From positions 1 to 40,060 of the forward strand of contig JAISVR010000013.1 of assembly GCA_031271465.1 (NCBI GenBank): DNA of 40,060 nucleotides, written 5' to 3'. Both the position numbers and the translations under genes were made by a program. Under the pieces are notes generated by a model. That model was not told the origin of the DNA and made no database searches. It saw only the letters and a program-made list of their open reading frames with translations. How positions within the stretch are numbered: the first letter of the stretch is position 1; the number at the start of each line of letters is the position of its first letter. Below are positions 1-8,135 of the stretch, piece by piece. Source of the DNA: Prevotellaceae bacterium. GTDB lineage: Bacteria > Bacteroidota > Bacteroidia > Bacteroidales > Paludibacteraceae.

Positions 1-902
1 TGCATTTGGCTCACTTGATTGCGCCAAAGCGTGTAACATTCGGTGTCTCTCGCGCTGTATAACTTGCTTACCGCTTTTTGCTCCGACTCGGAATAAGTGG
101 ATTCGTGTCCTCCTGCCAATGCAGAGCGGGGTATGGCGTTTATTTGCTTATTATATCTTGCCTGTATCTCTGCAATTTTCCGTGCCGCTTCCGCTGTTTC
201 CTTTGCGTTCAATTTATCAATATCTTGCCAGCGACTGTTGATTTGCTGTATTTCGGTACTGATTTGCTGCGCCGACATTCCTTTTTTAGATGCTGCCTGC
301 GCCTCAGCCTGTTGTTTTTTTGCCTGCGGAGTACTCGCGGCAGCTTGCATACGCTGCATGCGGTCGCCCTGTTTCATATAAGCCTCTATTTGCGCATCGG
401 TCATATTTTCCATTGCTTTGAGTTCTGCGGCGGTTAAGCCTGTGCTGTTTGCACTGCCGCTCATCATCACCGCCATCATTTCCTCATCGCTTTTACCGGA
501 TAATGCCTGTAAATCTGCCATAGACATATTGCCCATACCTGCGGCGGCGAGTTGCTGTTGCGCCATCTGTTGCCCCATAGCCTGCTGTTCGGCTTTGCTC
601 ATATTTTGCAGTTGCGAAACCGAGCGTCCGGTCATTTGTTGCGTCATTTTTTCCGCGTCTTGCATAGTGGCAGCTTCTATTCCTCCCGACCTTTTGTCTA
701 TAGCCTCCTTGCTTTTTTTGCGCAAGAATTCTATTTGATTATCAAAATCTGTGATAACAGGATTGTCGGACTGATTGGACAAGTCAGCCACAGACGGCAA
801 GAAAGGACATTGTCCGATAATAGCTTCGGGCGTGTTTTGTGCTTGCACACTGCTACACACGAGTATTGCAAGACTTACTGATAGAAGTTTTAGTGATTTC
901 AT
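1..902 (-). CDS. Secreted Met/Gln-rich protein of unknown function (3' end cut by window edge)
   Basis: An open frame reads leftwards from an ATG at 902 to the window edge without a stop, giving at least 300 residues. The protein starts with a classical signal peptide (MKSLKLLSVSLAILVCSSVQAQ, cleavage probably after QA), so it is exported. The middle, roughly residues 75-210, is rich in Met, Gln and Ala with repeated 'MxxAxxQ' helix-like texture and probably forms long helices. The visible C-terminal part has 'SRWQDIDKLNAKE', which also looks helical. I do not recognise the family. The gene follows the DUF4469 gene on the same strand, 146 bp downstream of it, with a strong hairpin between them, so it may be a separate transcription unit. 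The frame is supported by base composition and the signal peptide; function is unknown. Confidence 0.75.
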   Translation of the reverse strand, partial: MKSLKLLSVSLAILVCSSVQAQNTPEAIIGQCPFLPSVADLSNQSDNPVITDFDNQIEFLRKKSKEAIDKRSGGIEAATMQDAEKMTQQMTGRSVSQLQNMSKAEQQAMGQQMAQQQLAAAGMGNMSMADLQALSGKSDEEMMAVMMSGSANSTGLTAAELKAMENMTDAQIEAYMKQGDRMQRMQAAASTPQAKKQQAEAQAASKKGMSAQQISTEIQQINSRWQDIDKLNAKETAEAARKIAEIQARYNKQINAIPRSALAGGHESTYSESEQKAVSKLYSARDTECYTLWRNQVSQM

Positions 903-997
903 CTTTTACTATGATTTTAATTGTTCATATTTAATTGTCGTCATTGCTGTATTGTAACGGTTGTAATTACAAGTAAGTAATTGTCGTTGTTACAGTG

Positions 998-1041
998 TTG
1001 TAACTGCCATCGTTACCGTACAGTAACGATGGCAGTTACAA
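998..1041. terminator. 19-bp perfect hairpin between two minus-strand genes
   Basis: Arms 998-1016 and 1023-1041 are perfectly complementary around a 6-nt loop (1017-1022). The hairpin lies 8 bp downstream of the stop of the DUF4469 gene and upstream of the secreted-protein gene. There is no T-run after it on the minus strand, so it is either a non-canonical terminator or mRNA-stabilising structure, or a palindromic repeat unit. Confidence 0.5.
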
Positions 1042-1048
1042 ATAAGTA

Positions 1049-1795
1049 TCATTTCACTTCGAGTTTTATTTTAGAAGTGATATAACGAGGAGCTTTCAAT
1101 GAAACCGCACTGTTTGAATATAATGTTTTGACAGTCAGCAAATACAAGCCCTTAGTAAGCCCCGGCAATTGAAGTACAATCTTGCTCGGGTCGTTGATTA
1201 TCAGCGGGTCTTCCTGCGTAATTACCTGTTGCGTTTCGGTATTGGTGTAAGTGATGCAGCTTTCAGGTGTTTCATCTTCTTCGGGCACTACGCGGATTTT
1301 ATTACCTGTAATAGTAATTGCTTTGCCGGGCGTTACTTCGCCGTTCACTGCTCCGGTAGCAGAATCGGTAATGCCGTCGATAGATGCTCCGCCGTTTTCC
1401 ATACTCAACCCATTATAGGTACCTTTTACCTGTGCGAGCATTGCATGTATTTCATTGGTTACATGACTGTTGATAATACAGTTGTGCACGCCTTCCACGA
1501 AGTTGGTATCGTCGGTAAAAATTCCTGTGATAGCAGGCTCAAGTATCGAGATGCCGTCGTTCACCTTTTCGCCTTGCAAAAGGAATTCGAGCTTCGTGCT
1601 GTTTACCAGTTTCATAACATTCACAATCGTATCCTTACGGTATTCTGTACGCTGTTGAACAATTTGCTCGGCAATGTCTTCAATACTCTTGGTTTTCTTT
1701 GATTTTACCTTGGCAATTTTGTCGCCTTCTTCTTTAGTTACCGTGTTCTCGATTAAATAGAACAGCCACTCATAGATTTTTTTCACTGTAGCCAT
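1049..1795 (-). CDS. DUF4469 domain protein with N-terminal HU-like DNA-binding domain
   Basis: The 248-residue protein has the layout of the Bacteroidales DUF4469 family: an N-terminal HU/IHF-like region (about residues 1-125, starting MATVKKIYEWLFYLIEN) followed by a C-terminal Ig-like domain (about 150-248). The C-terminal part contains 'GKAITITGNKIRVVPEEDE' and ends with 'YITSKIKLEVK', the typical closing strand of this family. There is no signal peptide, so it is cytoplasmic. Members are thought to be nucleoid-associated or repeat-region proteins, but no biochemical role is established that I know of. It has its own start about 775 bp downstream of the previous gene on this strand and no clear TAnnTTTG box. 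Family assignment is from memory of the domain pattern and is fairly secure. Confidence 0.8.
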   Translation of the reverse strand: MATVKKIYEWLFYLIENTVTKEEGDKIAKVKSKKTKSIEDIAEQIVQQRTEYRKDTIVNVMKLVNSTKLEFLLQGEKVNDGISILEPAITGIFTDDTNFVEGVHNCIINSHVTNEIHAMLAQVKGTYNGLSMENGGASIDGITDSATGAVNGEVTPGKAITITGNKIRVVPEEDETPESCITYTNTETQQVITQEDPLIINDPSKIVLQLPGLTKGLYLLTVKTLYSNSAVSLKAPRYITSKIKLEVK

Positions 1796-1900
1796 AATTG
1801 ATTTTGTTTAATAAATTAGTAATTGGTTTTATTTAATTGTGAAATGATTTTTTCCTTTATATTATATGTAACCCCTCCGTTTCGCTCGTATCTTTATATA

Positions 1901-2040
1901 TAACCCCTCCCCCCCGTTGGGGGTACTCCCCTTAAAATAAGGGGAGAGCTGTTGCTCAAGCGTTGTTTTTTGTACAGCAGGGCTGTTTGTGCATAATTCT
2001 CCCCTTTTGTAAAGGGGAGTGCCCGAAGGGCGAGGGGTTG
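1901..2040. repeat. Inverted-repeat element with AACCCCTC / GAGGGGTT ends
   Basis: The outer arms AACCCCTC (1902-1909) and GAGGGGTT (2032-2039) are complementary, and inside them lie two smaller hairpins: ACTCCCCTT...AAGGGGAG near 1925-1946 and CTCCCCTTTTgtaAAGGGGAG near 1999-2019. The nested layout resembles a REP-pair or small MITE. Partial copies of the outer end occur at about 1869-1877 and 2115-2122. Confidence 0.65.
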
Positions 2041-2143
2041 CTTTTATGTTTGTTGCAAATGATTTTCTTTAAGATTTAATATATATATATATATATGTTG
2101 TATTGTTCTTTTTTAACCCCTCTCCCCCGTTGAGGTTGGATTT

Positions 2144-2199
2144 GTAGAGGCGTATTGCATACGCCCAATAACAACAAGGGCTATACAATATGCCCCTAC
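2144..2199. repeat. Imperfect palindrome of the GTAGAGGCGTATTG family
   Basis: The left arm begins GTAGAGGCGTATTGCATACG and the right arm ends CAATATGCCCCTAC. The arms are near-complementary with a short spacer. It is the same type of sequence as the perfect palindrome embedded in rimO at 34829-34856, so it belongs to a dispersed family. Confidence 0.65.
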
Positions 2200-2313
2200 G
2201 CATACAAAAAACGCCTCCGAAAGGATGTTGAAATCCTCTCGAAAGCATTGCTTTTTTCTTACTGTTTGTGGTAAGAATGTATGTTTTAATAACTGTTTCT
2301 CGTACACGCGCAC

Positions 2314-2368
<55 letters not shown>

Positions 2369-2495
2369 ACACAATCTGCAAGGTTCGCAAATTGTAGTTG
2401 TTAAAAGTGATATGTTTTTTGGCACACAACATAGCTTTCTATTTTAGTAGATAATGGAGGACTGATAGTGGAAAGTGAAATATCGTTGTTATGCG

Positions 2496-2516
2496 ATTGT
2501 GGGTTAAGCCCGCAAT
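2496..2516. repeat. Dispersed ATTGCGGG/CCCGCAAT palindrome copy
   Basis: Arms ATTGTGGG (2496-2503) and CCCGCAAT (2509-2516) with a 5-nt loop, followed by GACG. It is one copy of a family also found near 19841, 34378, 34432 and inside rimO near 35724. It is located just past the 3' end of the minus-strand gene at 2570-3244. Confidence 0.7.
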
Positions 2517-2569
2517 GACGGTTGCTTTTTCTTCTCAATCACCGTTCTCAACTTTCAGTTAAATTAAAT

Positions 2570-3244
2570 TTACTTCTGAATTTTAATATCCATAATCATT
2601 TTCTGGTACTTACCGTCGCCTCGTTTATCGGGTTTGTCGGGGTCGTTTTCGATGGCTGTAATTTTCATTAAGCCCTTTTTTCCCGGTTTTGCCGAAGTAG
2701 CAGCGAGTTCGAATAAAATAATGTCGCCCACTTTGATGTCCGACGCATGATAGCTGTCTTCAATCGGCAATGCGGCAATCGCTTCCGAATCGATGTTGTC
2801 GAAATCAACGCCCGTTACTTTTACGAGTTTGGTAGCGTTGCGCTTTTTCCAGTTTTTGAGTGCAAAATACGAATCGGGTTGCTCGCCTTTTCCTTCAAAT
2901 TTGCAGTAAGGACTTGTTCCGCCGTCTTTTTGCCAGTTGATGGTAATGCTTGGGTCGTCGGGAGCAAAGAGGTGGAATACATATTCTTTGCCGCCGTAGG
3001 CTTTTCCGTGAAATAACATTACATCGATGTATTTTTCGCCTGCTATGTTGTAGGCATTTTCGAGAGAGTAGGTTGTACCGTCGGTAAGCGACATTGCGCT
3101 ACCTTTTTTTGCCGCGTTGCGGTTTGAGTTTCCATAAATGTAGCAATCGTTAAAAGTTCTCACATCAGCTTTTTTCTTTTTTTGCGCCGTTACACACAAG
3201 GGCATCAGCAGCGCAGCTACAAGTACAAATGCAATTTTTTTCAT
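2570..3244 (-). CDS. Exported protein of unknown function
   Basis: The 224-residue protein has a clear signal peptide (MKKIAFVLVAALLMPLCVTAQ) and then a Lys-rich stretch, so the mature protein is periplasmic or surface-exposed. The rest is a soluble, mixed alpha/beta-looking sequence without membrane segments. It contains 'SLTDGTTYSLENAYNIAGEKYIDV' like stretches in the first half and 'IKVGDIILFELAATSAKPGKKG' in the second, the latter suggesting a beta-rich end. I do not recognise the family. A TAnnTTTG box at 3278-3285 on the minus strand lies 34 bp upstream of the ATG, supporting this start and an independent promoter. No neighbour suggests a function. Confidence 0.8.
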   Translation of the reverse strand: MKKIAFVLVAALLMPLCVTAQKKKKADVRTFNDCYIYGNSNRNAAKKGSAMSLTDGTTYSLENAYNIAGEKYIDVMLFHGKAYGGKEYVFHLFAPDDPSITINWQKDGGTSPYCKFEGKGEQPDSYFALKNWKKRNATKLVKVTGVDFDNIDSEAIAALPIEDSYHASDIKVGDIILFELAATSAKPGKKGLMKITAIENDPDKPDKRGDGKYQKMIMDIKIQK

Positions 3245-3277
3245 AATTATTTATAGATTTTAAAGTAAATAAAGGCA

Positions 3278-3285
3278 CAAAGTTA
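3278..3285 (-). promoter_or_regulatory. -7 box (TAACTTTG) of the exported-protein gene
   Basis: Matches the Bacteroidota consensus TAnnTTTG on the minus strand, 34 bp before the ATG at 3244. A convincing -33 TTTG was not seen. Confidence 0.6.
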
Positions 3286-3313
3286 AGAAAAAAAGAATAG
3301 GATACAAGATTTT

Positions 3314-4024
3314 TTAGCCTAATCGGCTGATTTTATGCAATCGCTCTTCGTCGATAATCTTTATTTTTCGTCCGTCCACAGCAATAATTCCTTCGGTAGC
3401 GAAAGTAGAAAGCGTTCGTATGGCGTTGGAAGTATTCATGTTCGACAGGTTGGCAATATCTTCGCGTGCGAGGTAAATATTGATGGTTGCACCGTCGGCT
3501 TCCAATCCGTAGCTTTCTTTCAGGAAGAGCAATGTTTCGGCAAGTCGTCCGCGAATATGTTTTTGAGTAAGGTTTACCATGCGGGCATCGGAGGCACCGA
3601 GGTCGGCAGCCAATCGCTGTACGAACGAAAATGCGAGCTTGGCGTTTTGTTGCAGCAGGTCGGTAATAACTGTTGCCGGAATCTTATAAATGGAGCACGA
3701 TTCGAAAGCGCGGGCATTGGTATTGTAGCCGTGAAAATTTCCATGGGCAAAAATGGCTCGATAACCAAAATATTCGTAAGGTTTGAGCATTCGCATAATT
3801 TGACTGCGTCCGCCTACGCCCGATTTGTAAATTTTCACTTTACCACGCACCAATATCATCATGTGGGTTGGCTCGCCTCCTTCTTTGTGTATCAATTCGT
3901 TCTTTTTGTAGTGTTGCAAAGTGATGTTTGCTTGCAGATACGCTTTTTGGTCTTCGGTGAGAACATTCCAAAATTCGGGAATTTCGTTGATTCCAATAAC
4001 TTCTATCGCTTGTTTTCTTACCAT
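3314..4024 (-). CDS. Crp/Fnr family transcriptional regulator
   Basis: The 236-residue protein has an N-terminal cyclic-nucleotide-binding-type beta barrel (about residues 15-125, with 'YKKNELIHKEGGEPTHMMIL' and 'RGKVKIYKSG') and a C-terminal winged helix (about 150-230). The helix-turn-helix 'AREDIANLSNMNTSNAIRTL' occupies residues 186-205. This is the standard Crp/Fnr architecture and normal length. The cysteine cluster of oxygen-sensing Fnr proteins is absent and the cAMP-binding arginine/glutamate signature is not evident, so the ligand cannot be named. The start ATG follows a TAnnTTTG box at 4055-4062 by 30 bp. It is a single-gene unit as far as can be seen, and its targets are unknown. 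Confidence 0.9.
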   Translation of the reverse strand: MVRKQAIEVIGINEIPEFWNVLTEDQKAYLQANITLQHYKKNELIHKEGGEPTHMMILVRGKVKIYKSGVGGRSQIMRMLKPYEYFGYRAIFAHGNFHGYNTNARAFESCSIYKIPATVITDLLQQNAKLAFSFVQRLAADLGASDARMVNLTQKHIRGRLAETLLFLKESYGLEADGATINIYLAREDIANLSNMNTSNAIRTLSTFATEGIIAVDGRKIKIIDEERLHKISRLG

Positions 4025-4054
4025 GTCTGGTGTATTTCACAAAATTATAGGACG

Positions 4055-4062
4055 CAAAAATA
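4055..4062 (-). promoter_or_regulatory. -7 box (TATTTTTG) of the Crp/Fnr gene
   Basis: Fits TAnnTTTG on the minus strand, 30 bp upstream of the start codon at 4024. Confidence 0.55.
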
Positions 4063-4209
4063 CAGTTTTTTGTAAAAATGATACTAATTAAATAGTTAAA
4101 AAAAATGTTTTTCAGCATACTTTATAGAGAAATATCCTCAACACACAGGGAGGAAAAGCTTTGTTTAGCGGATAATTAATTAAAAAAACAAAAAAACTAT
4201 CGAATAAAT

Positions 4210-4240
4210 TTTGCCGGATTGAAAAGAAATACTACTTTTG
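4210..4240 (+). promoter_or_regulatory. Promoter of tRNA-fMet (-33 TTTG, -7 TACTTTTG)
   Basis: TTTG at 4210-4213 and TACTTTTG at 4233-4240 are separated by 19 bp, matching the spacing of the Bacteroides sigma-ABfr-type promoter. The tRNA begins 14 bp after the -7 box. Confidence 0.75.
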
Positions 4241-4254
4241 CACACTCAAAACAT

Positions 4255-4326
<72 letters not shown>

Positions 4327-4334
4327 CTACTTTG

Positions 4335-4364
4335 AAAGAATCACTGAAAAGTGATTCTTTTTTT
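4335..4364 (+). terminator. Rho-independent terminator of tRNA-fMet
   Basis: Arms AAAGAATCAC (4335-4344) and GTGATTCTTT (4351-4360) with a 6-nt loop, followed by a T-run to 4364. It starts 9 nt after the tRNA. Confidence 0.85.
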
Positions 4365-4382
4365 GTTTTAAAGAATATTTTC

Positions 4383-4390
4383 TACCTTTG
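4383..4390 (+). promoter_or_regulatory. -7 box (TACCTTTG) upstream of ffh
   Basis: Matches TAnnTTTG. A TTTG at 4362-4365 could be the -33 element (17-bp spacing, a little short). The ATG of ffh is 78 bp downstream. Confidence 0.6.
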
Positions 4391-4468
4391 CCGCCTTGAA
4401 AAAGGCAATTAGTTTAACTTGCTTTTTTACAAAAAAAGGAAGACTGAATTATATAATATAAAAGATAT

Positions 4469-5788
4469 ATGTTTGAAAATCTTAGCGAGCGGTTAGAACG
4501 CTCATTCAAGTTGCTCAAAGGGCAGGGACGGATTACCGAAATCAATGTTGCCGAAACGCTTAAAGATGTACGCAAAGCATTGCTCGATGCCGATGTGAAC
4601 TACAAAATTGCCAAACAGTTTACCGAAGATGTGAAGGTGAAAGCTATGGGTATGAATGTGCTCAACGCATTGCAACCCGGGCAGGTAATGATTAAAGTGG
4701 TGCACGACGAACTTACCGCACTTATGGGCGGAAGCAGTACGGATATAAATATCAAAGGTTCGCCGGCGGTGATTTTGATGTCGGGTTTGCAAGGTTCGGG
4801 TAAAACTACCTTTTCGGGCAAACTGGCAAATATGCTTAAAAGCAAACGGGGGAAAAACCCGTTGCTTGTGGCTTGCGATGTATATCGTCCGGCGGCAGTA
4901 GAACAGTTGCGTGTGCTGGGAGCGCAGATAAATGTGCCTGTTTTTGCCGATGAGAACAGTAAAAATCCCGTAGAGATAGCCGAAAAGGCAGTGAAATTTG
5001 CTCGTCAAAACGGAAATGACCTGGTAATTGTCGATACTGCCGGTCGCCTCGCGGTAGATGAGCAGATGATGCAGGAAATTGCTGCTATAAAAAAGGCGGT
5101 TAATCCGCAGGAAATTCTTTTTGTGGTCGATTCGATGACCGGACAGGATGCCGTAAATACTGCCAAGGAATTTAACGACCGCCTCGATTTTGATGGAGTT
5201 GTGCTTACCAAACTCGATGGCGATACCCGTGGCGGGGCGGCACTTTCTATTCGTTCGGTGGTGAACAAGCCGATAAAATTTGTCGGTACGGGCGAAAAAA
5301 TGGAAGCGATAGATGTGTTCTATCCCGATCGTATGGCAGACCGTATTCTGGGCAAAGGCGATATCGTGTCGCTTGTGGAGCGGGCGCAAGAGCAATACGA
5401 CGAAGAGGAAGCTCGCCGCTTGCATAAAAAAATTGTAAAAAACCAGTTCGACTTCAACGATTTCCTGAATCAAATAGGGCAAATAAAAAAGATGGGTAAC
5501 CTTAAAGATCTTGCTTCTATGATACCCGGAGCGGGTAAAGCGTTGAAAAATCTTGATATTGACGACGATGCCTTTAAAGGGGTGGAAGCAATAATTCTTG
5601 CCATGACTCCTGCCGAGCGCAGTAATCCGAGTTTGCTCAACGGTAGTCGCCGTCAGCGTATTGCCAAGGGAAGCGGTACCAATATCCAAGAGGTAAATCG
5701 TTTGCTCAAACAATTTGAGGAAACTCGAAAGATGATGCAGGCTTTTTCGAAAAGTAAAGGCAAGATGCAAATCCCGGGATTGAAGTAA
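4469..5788 (+). CDS. ffh: Signal recognition particle protein Ffh (SRP54 GTPase)
   Basis: Ffh binds SRP RNA and the signal sequences of nascent membrane and secreted proteins, and docks with FtsY at the membrane by mutual GTP hydrolysis. The 439-residue protein has the usual N-terminal four-helix domain (1-95), the GTPase domain and the Met-rich M domain (about 325-430). Visible GTPase motifs are GLQGSGKTT (106-114), DVYRPAA (137-143), DTAGR (189-193) and TKLDGDTRGG (247-256). Near the end, 'SRRQRIAKGSGT' is the signature RNA-binding helix of the M domain. Length is normal. It is a single gene with its own promoter and a strong terminator. The receptor gene ftsY lies 13 kb away in the same window. 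Confidence 0.98.
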   Translation: MFENLSERLERSFKLLKGQGRITEINVAETLKDVRKALLDADVNYKIAKQFTEDVKVKAMGMNVLNALQPGQVMIKVVHDELTALMGGSSTDINIKGSPAVILMSGLQGSGKTTFSGKLANMLKSKRGKNPLLVACDVYRPAAVEQLRVLGAQINVPVFADENSKNPVEIAEKAVKFARQNGNDLVIVDTAGRLAVDEQMMQEIAAIKKAVNPQEILFVVDSMTGQDAVNTAKEFNDRLDFDGVVLTKLDGDTRGGAALSIRSVVNKPIKFVGTGEKMEAIDVFYPDRMADRILGKGDIVSLVERAQEQYDEEEARRLHKKIVKNQFDFNDFLNQIGQIKKMGNLKDLASMIPGAGKALKNLDIDDDAFKGVEAIILAMTPAERSNPSLLNGSRRQRIAKGSGTNIQEVNRLLKQFEETRKMMQAFSKSKGKMQIPGLK

Positions 5789-5791
5789 AAC

Positions 5792-5826
5792 AAAAAAATC
5801 CACCTTAGCTAAGGTGGATTTTTTTT
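5792..5826 (+). terminator. Terminator of ffh
   Basis: A perfect palindrome centred at 5808/5809 (arms AAATCCACCTTAG and CTAAGGTGGATTT) with flanking A- and T-runs. The A-run on the other side may let it work in both directions, serving the converging gene at 5948-7192. Confidence 0.9.
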
Positions 5827-5947
5827 ATCGGAACTATCCTTTTGAGGCTTGTTCGTCATTGCGAGGTACGGGAGTAATGACGATAGTGGTTTTGTTTTAC
5901 AAGCTTAAGCGGGATAATGCCGTTTTTTATTGAGTTTTCGACAGTGA

Positions 5948-7192
5948 TTATTGTTTTTGCACTTTAACTTCGAGTGGACTGCGTAGCTTTTGTGCCGTTT
6001 GTTCCATGTAGTCGAACCAGTCTTGGTCGTTTGCAAAGCCCCATTTACTCCAAGCTCCGCCAAAATAATACACAAACGGACTGCCTGCGTGATAATCGCT
6101 CACGGCAATGAGGTGCTCGTCCGAAGGCGCGGCGCACGCAATGCCCTTGTCTACCTTGATTTGCGATATTCCTGATGGTATAACAACGCCTAAATAATTG
6201 CGTCCCGATGGAACTAATGCATCCGAAACAGCATCTTCCGCTAATGCGATATAGCCTTTTTCTTGGTCGGTAGCTGTTTGTTGTTCGGTTACAGGTACAT
6301 CTTTACCGTTGCTGTTGCCAAATTGATGCAGGTAGAAACCGGCTGCAACAGGCATTTTATCCACATTGTTGCCTTCGTAAACTACCTCTGCACGGTTAAG
6401 CTGGCTGCCGGCATCGAGGGTGATAGTTAGGGAAGCTTTTATTTTGTGGTAAGGCGTTTTTGGCAACATGCACTTGGTATTTTTTGCCATGTCGGGCGTG
6501 AAACCAATAGTCAGCGAATCGTAGTTTAGTACAAATTTTGTGCGTAGTGCACCGCTTTCGAGTACTTTGCAGCTGTTGTAATAACCGCCTACCCACAGCG
6601 TGCTGTCGGTATATGGTGCCACGCCGCCTGCTCCGAGCGTATGTGCCACTTTGTAACAGTCAATGCCTTGCCCGTTGTCAACATGATAATGGATTCCTTT
6701 TTCGAGGTCGTCTTTATAAAATTTGTTCACAATCAGTTCCTCGGTGCGTTTGAGCCAAATATCCACACCGTTGCTTGGGTTTTCGGGTGCAAGCGCGGGT
6801 CCGTACATGCGGAAAGCAATGCGGTCGTTTTCCCATGCAAAATCGTCTTTGCGCTCTGGCACTTGACGGGCAAAGGTTTTTACGGTAAAACTGTCCGGTT
6901 CGCCCACCATTACTCGGTATATTGCCGAATCATTAGCTGCTACCTGTGCGGGGAAAATCACCATTTTTCCATCGCTCAAAATCTGATAAGGTACCTGTTT
7001 GTTGTCGGCATTGAGAATGATGATTTTTTTATCTTCCGTCAAACCTAATTTTTGTTCTACCGAGCAGAGGCAAAATTGTACCATTTCATTGTTTCGGTCG
7101 AGGTTTAAACGGTTTACTACGGTAATTTCTACCGATTTTTTACACGATGCAAATAATAACACCGTGAGAAAGATTAAAAGGATTTTTTTCAT
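5948..7192 (-). CDS. DUF4861 family lipoprotein of a uronate/pectin utilisation operon
   Basis: The 414-residue protein carries a lipoprotein signal (MKKILLIFLTVLLFASC, Cys17 as lipid site) and is therefore attached to a membrane outside the cytoplasm. The body matches the DUF4861 family, with stretches such as 'DDFAWENDRIAFRMYGPALA' near residues 115-135 and 'GVDIWLKRTEELIVNKFY' after it. The repeated beta-strand texture suggests a galactose-mutarotase or beta-sandwich-like fold. The family occurs next to pectin and rhamnogalacturonan degradation genes in Bacteroidales; its enzymatic role is not established that I know of. The gene follows kduD by 43 bp on the same strand and is the last gene of the kduI-kduD-DUF4861 unit. 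Confidence 0.85.
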   Translation of the reverse strand: MKKILLIFLTVLLFASCKKSVEITVVNRLNLDRNNEMVQFCLCSVEQKLGLTEDKKIIILNADNKQVPYQILSDGKMVIFPAQVAANDSAIYRVMVGEPDSFTVKTFARQVPERKDDFAWENDRIAFRMYGPALAPENPSNGVDIWLKRTEELIVNKFYKDDLEKGIHYHVDNGQGIDCYKVAHTLGAGGVAPYTDSTLWVGGYYNSCKVLESGALRTKFVLNYDSLTIGFTPDMAKNTKCMLPKTPYHKIKASLTITLDAGSQLNRAEVVYEGNNVDKMPVAAGFYLHQFGNSNGKDVPVTEQQTATDQEKGYIALAEDAVSDALVPSGRNYLGVVIPSGISQIKVDKGIACAAPSDEHLIAVSDYHAGSPFVYYFGGAWSKWGFANDQDWFDYMEQTAQKLRSPLEVKVQKQ

Positions 7193-7235
7193 CTGTTTAA
7201 ATTTTAATATCTCGTCATGACCATGTTATAATTGA

Positions 7236-8030
7236 TTATTTTGGTTGTTTACCGATATACGCCAAAATTCCGCCATCGACATATAATATATGTCCGTTTA
7301 CGAAATCGGATGCCGGTGAGGCAAGGAATACCGCAGGTCCTTCCAAATCTTCGGGAGTTCCCCAGCGTGCAGCGGGGGTTTTGGCAATGATAAACTGGTC
7401 GAAAGGATGACGCGAACCATCGGGTTGCGTTTCGCGCAAGGGTGCGGTTTGCGGTGTAGCAATATAGCCGGGACCGATACCGTTGCATTGAATGTTGAAT
7501 TCGCCGTATTCGGAAGCAATATTTTTGGTCAGCATTTTCAACCCGCCTTTGGCTGCAGCGTAGGCACTTACGGTTTCTCTGCCGAGTTCGCTCATCATGG
7601 AGCAAATATTGATGATTTTTCCACCGCCTTTTTTAATCATGGCAGGGATTACGGCTTTTGCCATAATAAAAGGTGCATTAAGGTCGATATCAACCACTTG
7701 TCGGAAATCGGCTGCACTCATTTCGTGCATTGGAATGCGTTTGATGATGCCTGCGTTATTTACCAAAATATCAACCGTGCCTACTTCGGCTTCGATTTGT
7801 TTTATCATTGCGGTTACGCCGTCTTCGTCCGTAACATCGCATAAATAGCCTTTGGCTTCGATTCCTGCTTCCTTATAAGCGGCTAAACCTTTGTTTAGTG
7901 CTTCTTCATGGCGGTCGTTAAACACGATTTTTGCTCCTGCTTTAGCCAACGCCGAAGCAATGGCAAAGCCAATTCCGTAGGACGCTCCCGTAACGAGAGC
8001 TACTTTTCCTGTTAATGAAAAATTTGTCAT
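7236..8030 (-). CDS. kduD: 2-deoxy-D-gluconate / 2-dehydro-3-deoxy-D-gluconate 5-dehydrogenase (SDR)
   Basis: This enzyme reduces 2,5-diketo-3-deoxygluconate (DKII) to 2-keto-3-deoxygluconate with NAD(P)H, the step after KduI in the breakdown of unsaturated uronates from pectin or glycosaminoglycans. The 264-residue protein is a classical short-chain dehydrogenase: TGASYGIG nucleotide-binding motif (14-21), NNAG (91-94), and catalytic Ser144, Tyr157 and Lys161 in 'SAYAAAKGG'. The C-terminal end 'NGHILYVDGGILAYIGKQP' is typical of the Bacteroidales group often labelled gluconate 5-dehydrogenase. The neighbouring kduI makes the KduD role the better reading. It is cytoplasmic. It lies 105 bp after kduI with a hairpin between the two. 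Confidence 0.93.
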   Translation of the reverse strand: MTNFSLTGKVALVTGASYGIGFAIASALAKAGAKIVFNDRHEEALNKGLAAYKEAGIEAKGYLCDVTDEDGVTAMIKQIEAEVGTVDILVNNAGIIKRIPMHEMSAADFRQVVDIDLNAPFIMAKAVIPAMIKKGGGKIINICSMMSELGRETVSAYAAAKGGLKMLTKNIASEYGEFNIQCNGIGPGYIATPQTAPLRETQPDGSRHPFDQFIIAKTPAARWGTPEDLEGPAVFLASPASDFVNGHILYVDGGILAYIGKQPK

Positions 8031-8080
8031 AGTTTAAGATGTTTTATTTACTGTTGTTATATTAAAAATCGGATAGCAAC

Positions 8081-8120
8081 AACACGGATTTACCCGAAAA
8101 ATTCCGCATAAATCCGTGTT
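8081..8120 (-). promoter_or_regulatory. Intercistronic hairpin between kduI and kduD
   Basis: Arms AACACGGATTTA (8081-8092) and TAAATCCGTGTT (8109-8120) form a 12-bp stem with a 16-nt loop. With no T-run it is more likely an RNA-processing or stabilising element or weak attenuator than a full terminator. Confidence 0.5.
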
Positions 8121-8135
8121 TGTTTGTGGCTTATT

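Noticed and set aside
2113-2313. 66-codon minus-strand open frame in the repeat-rich gap
   Set aside because: It runs through a palindromic repeat and has no family features or promoter box.
4502-5803. 433-codon open frame on the minus strand opposite ffh
   Set aside because: It lies entirely within the strongly supported ffh gene and its translation is a His/Phe-rich sequence typical of an antisense shadow frame.
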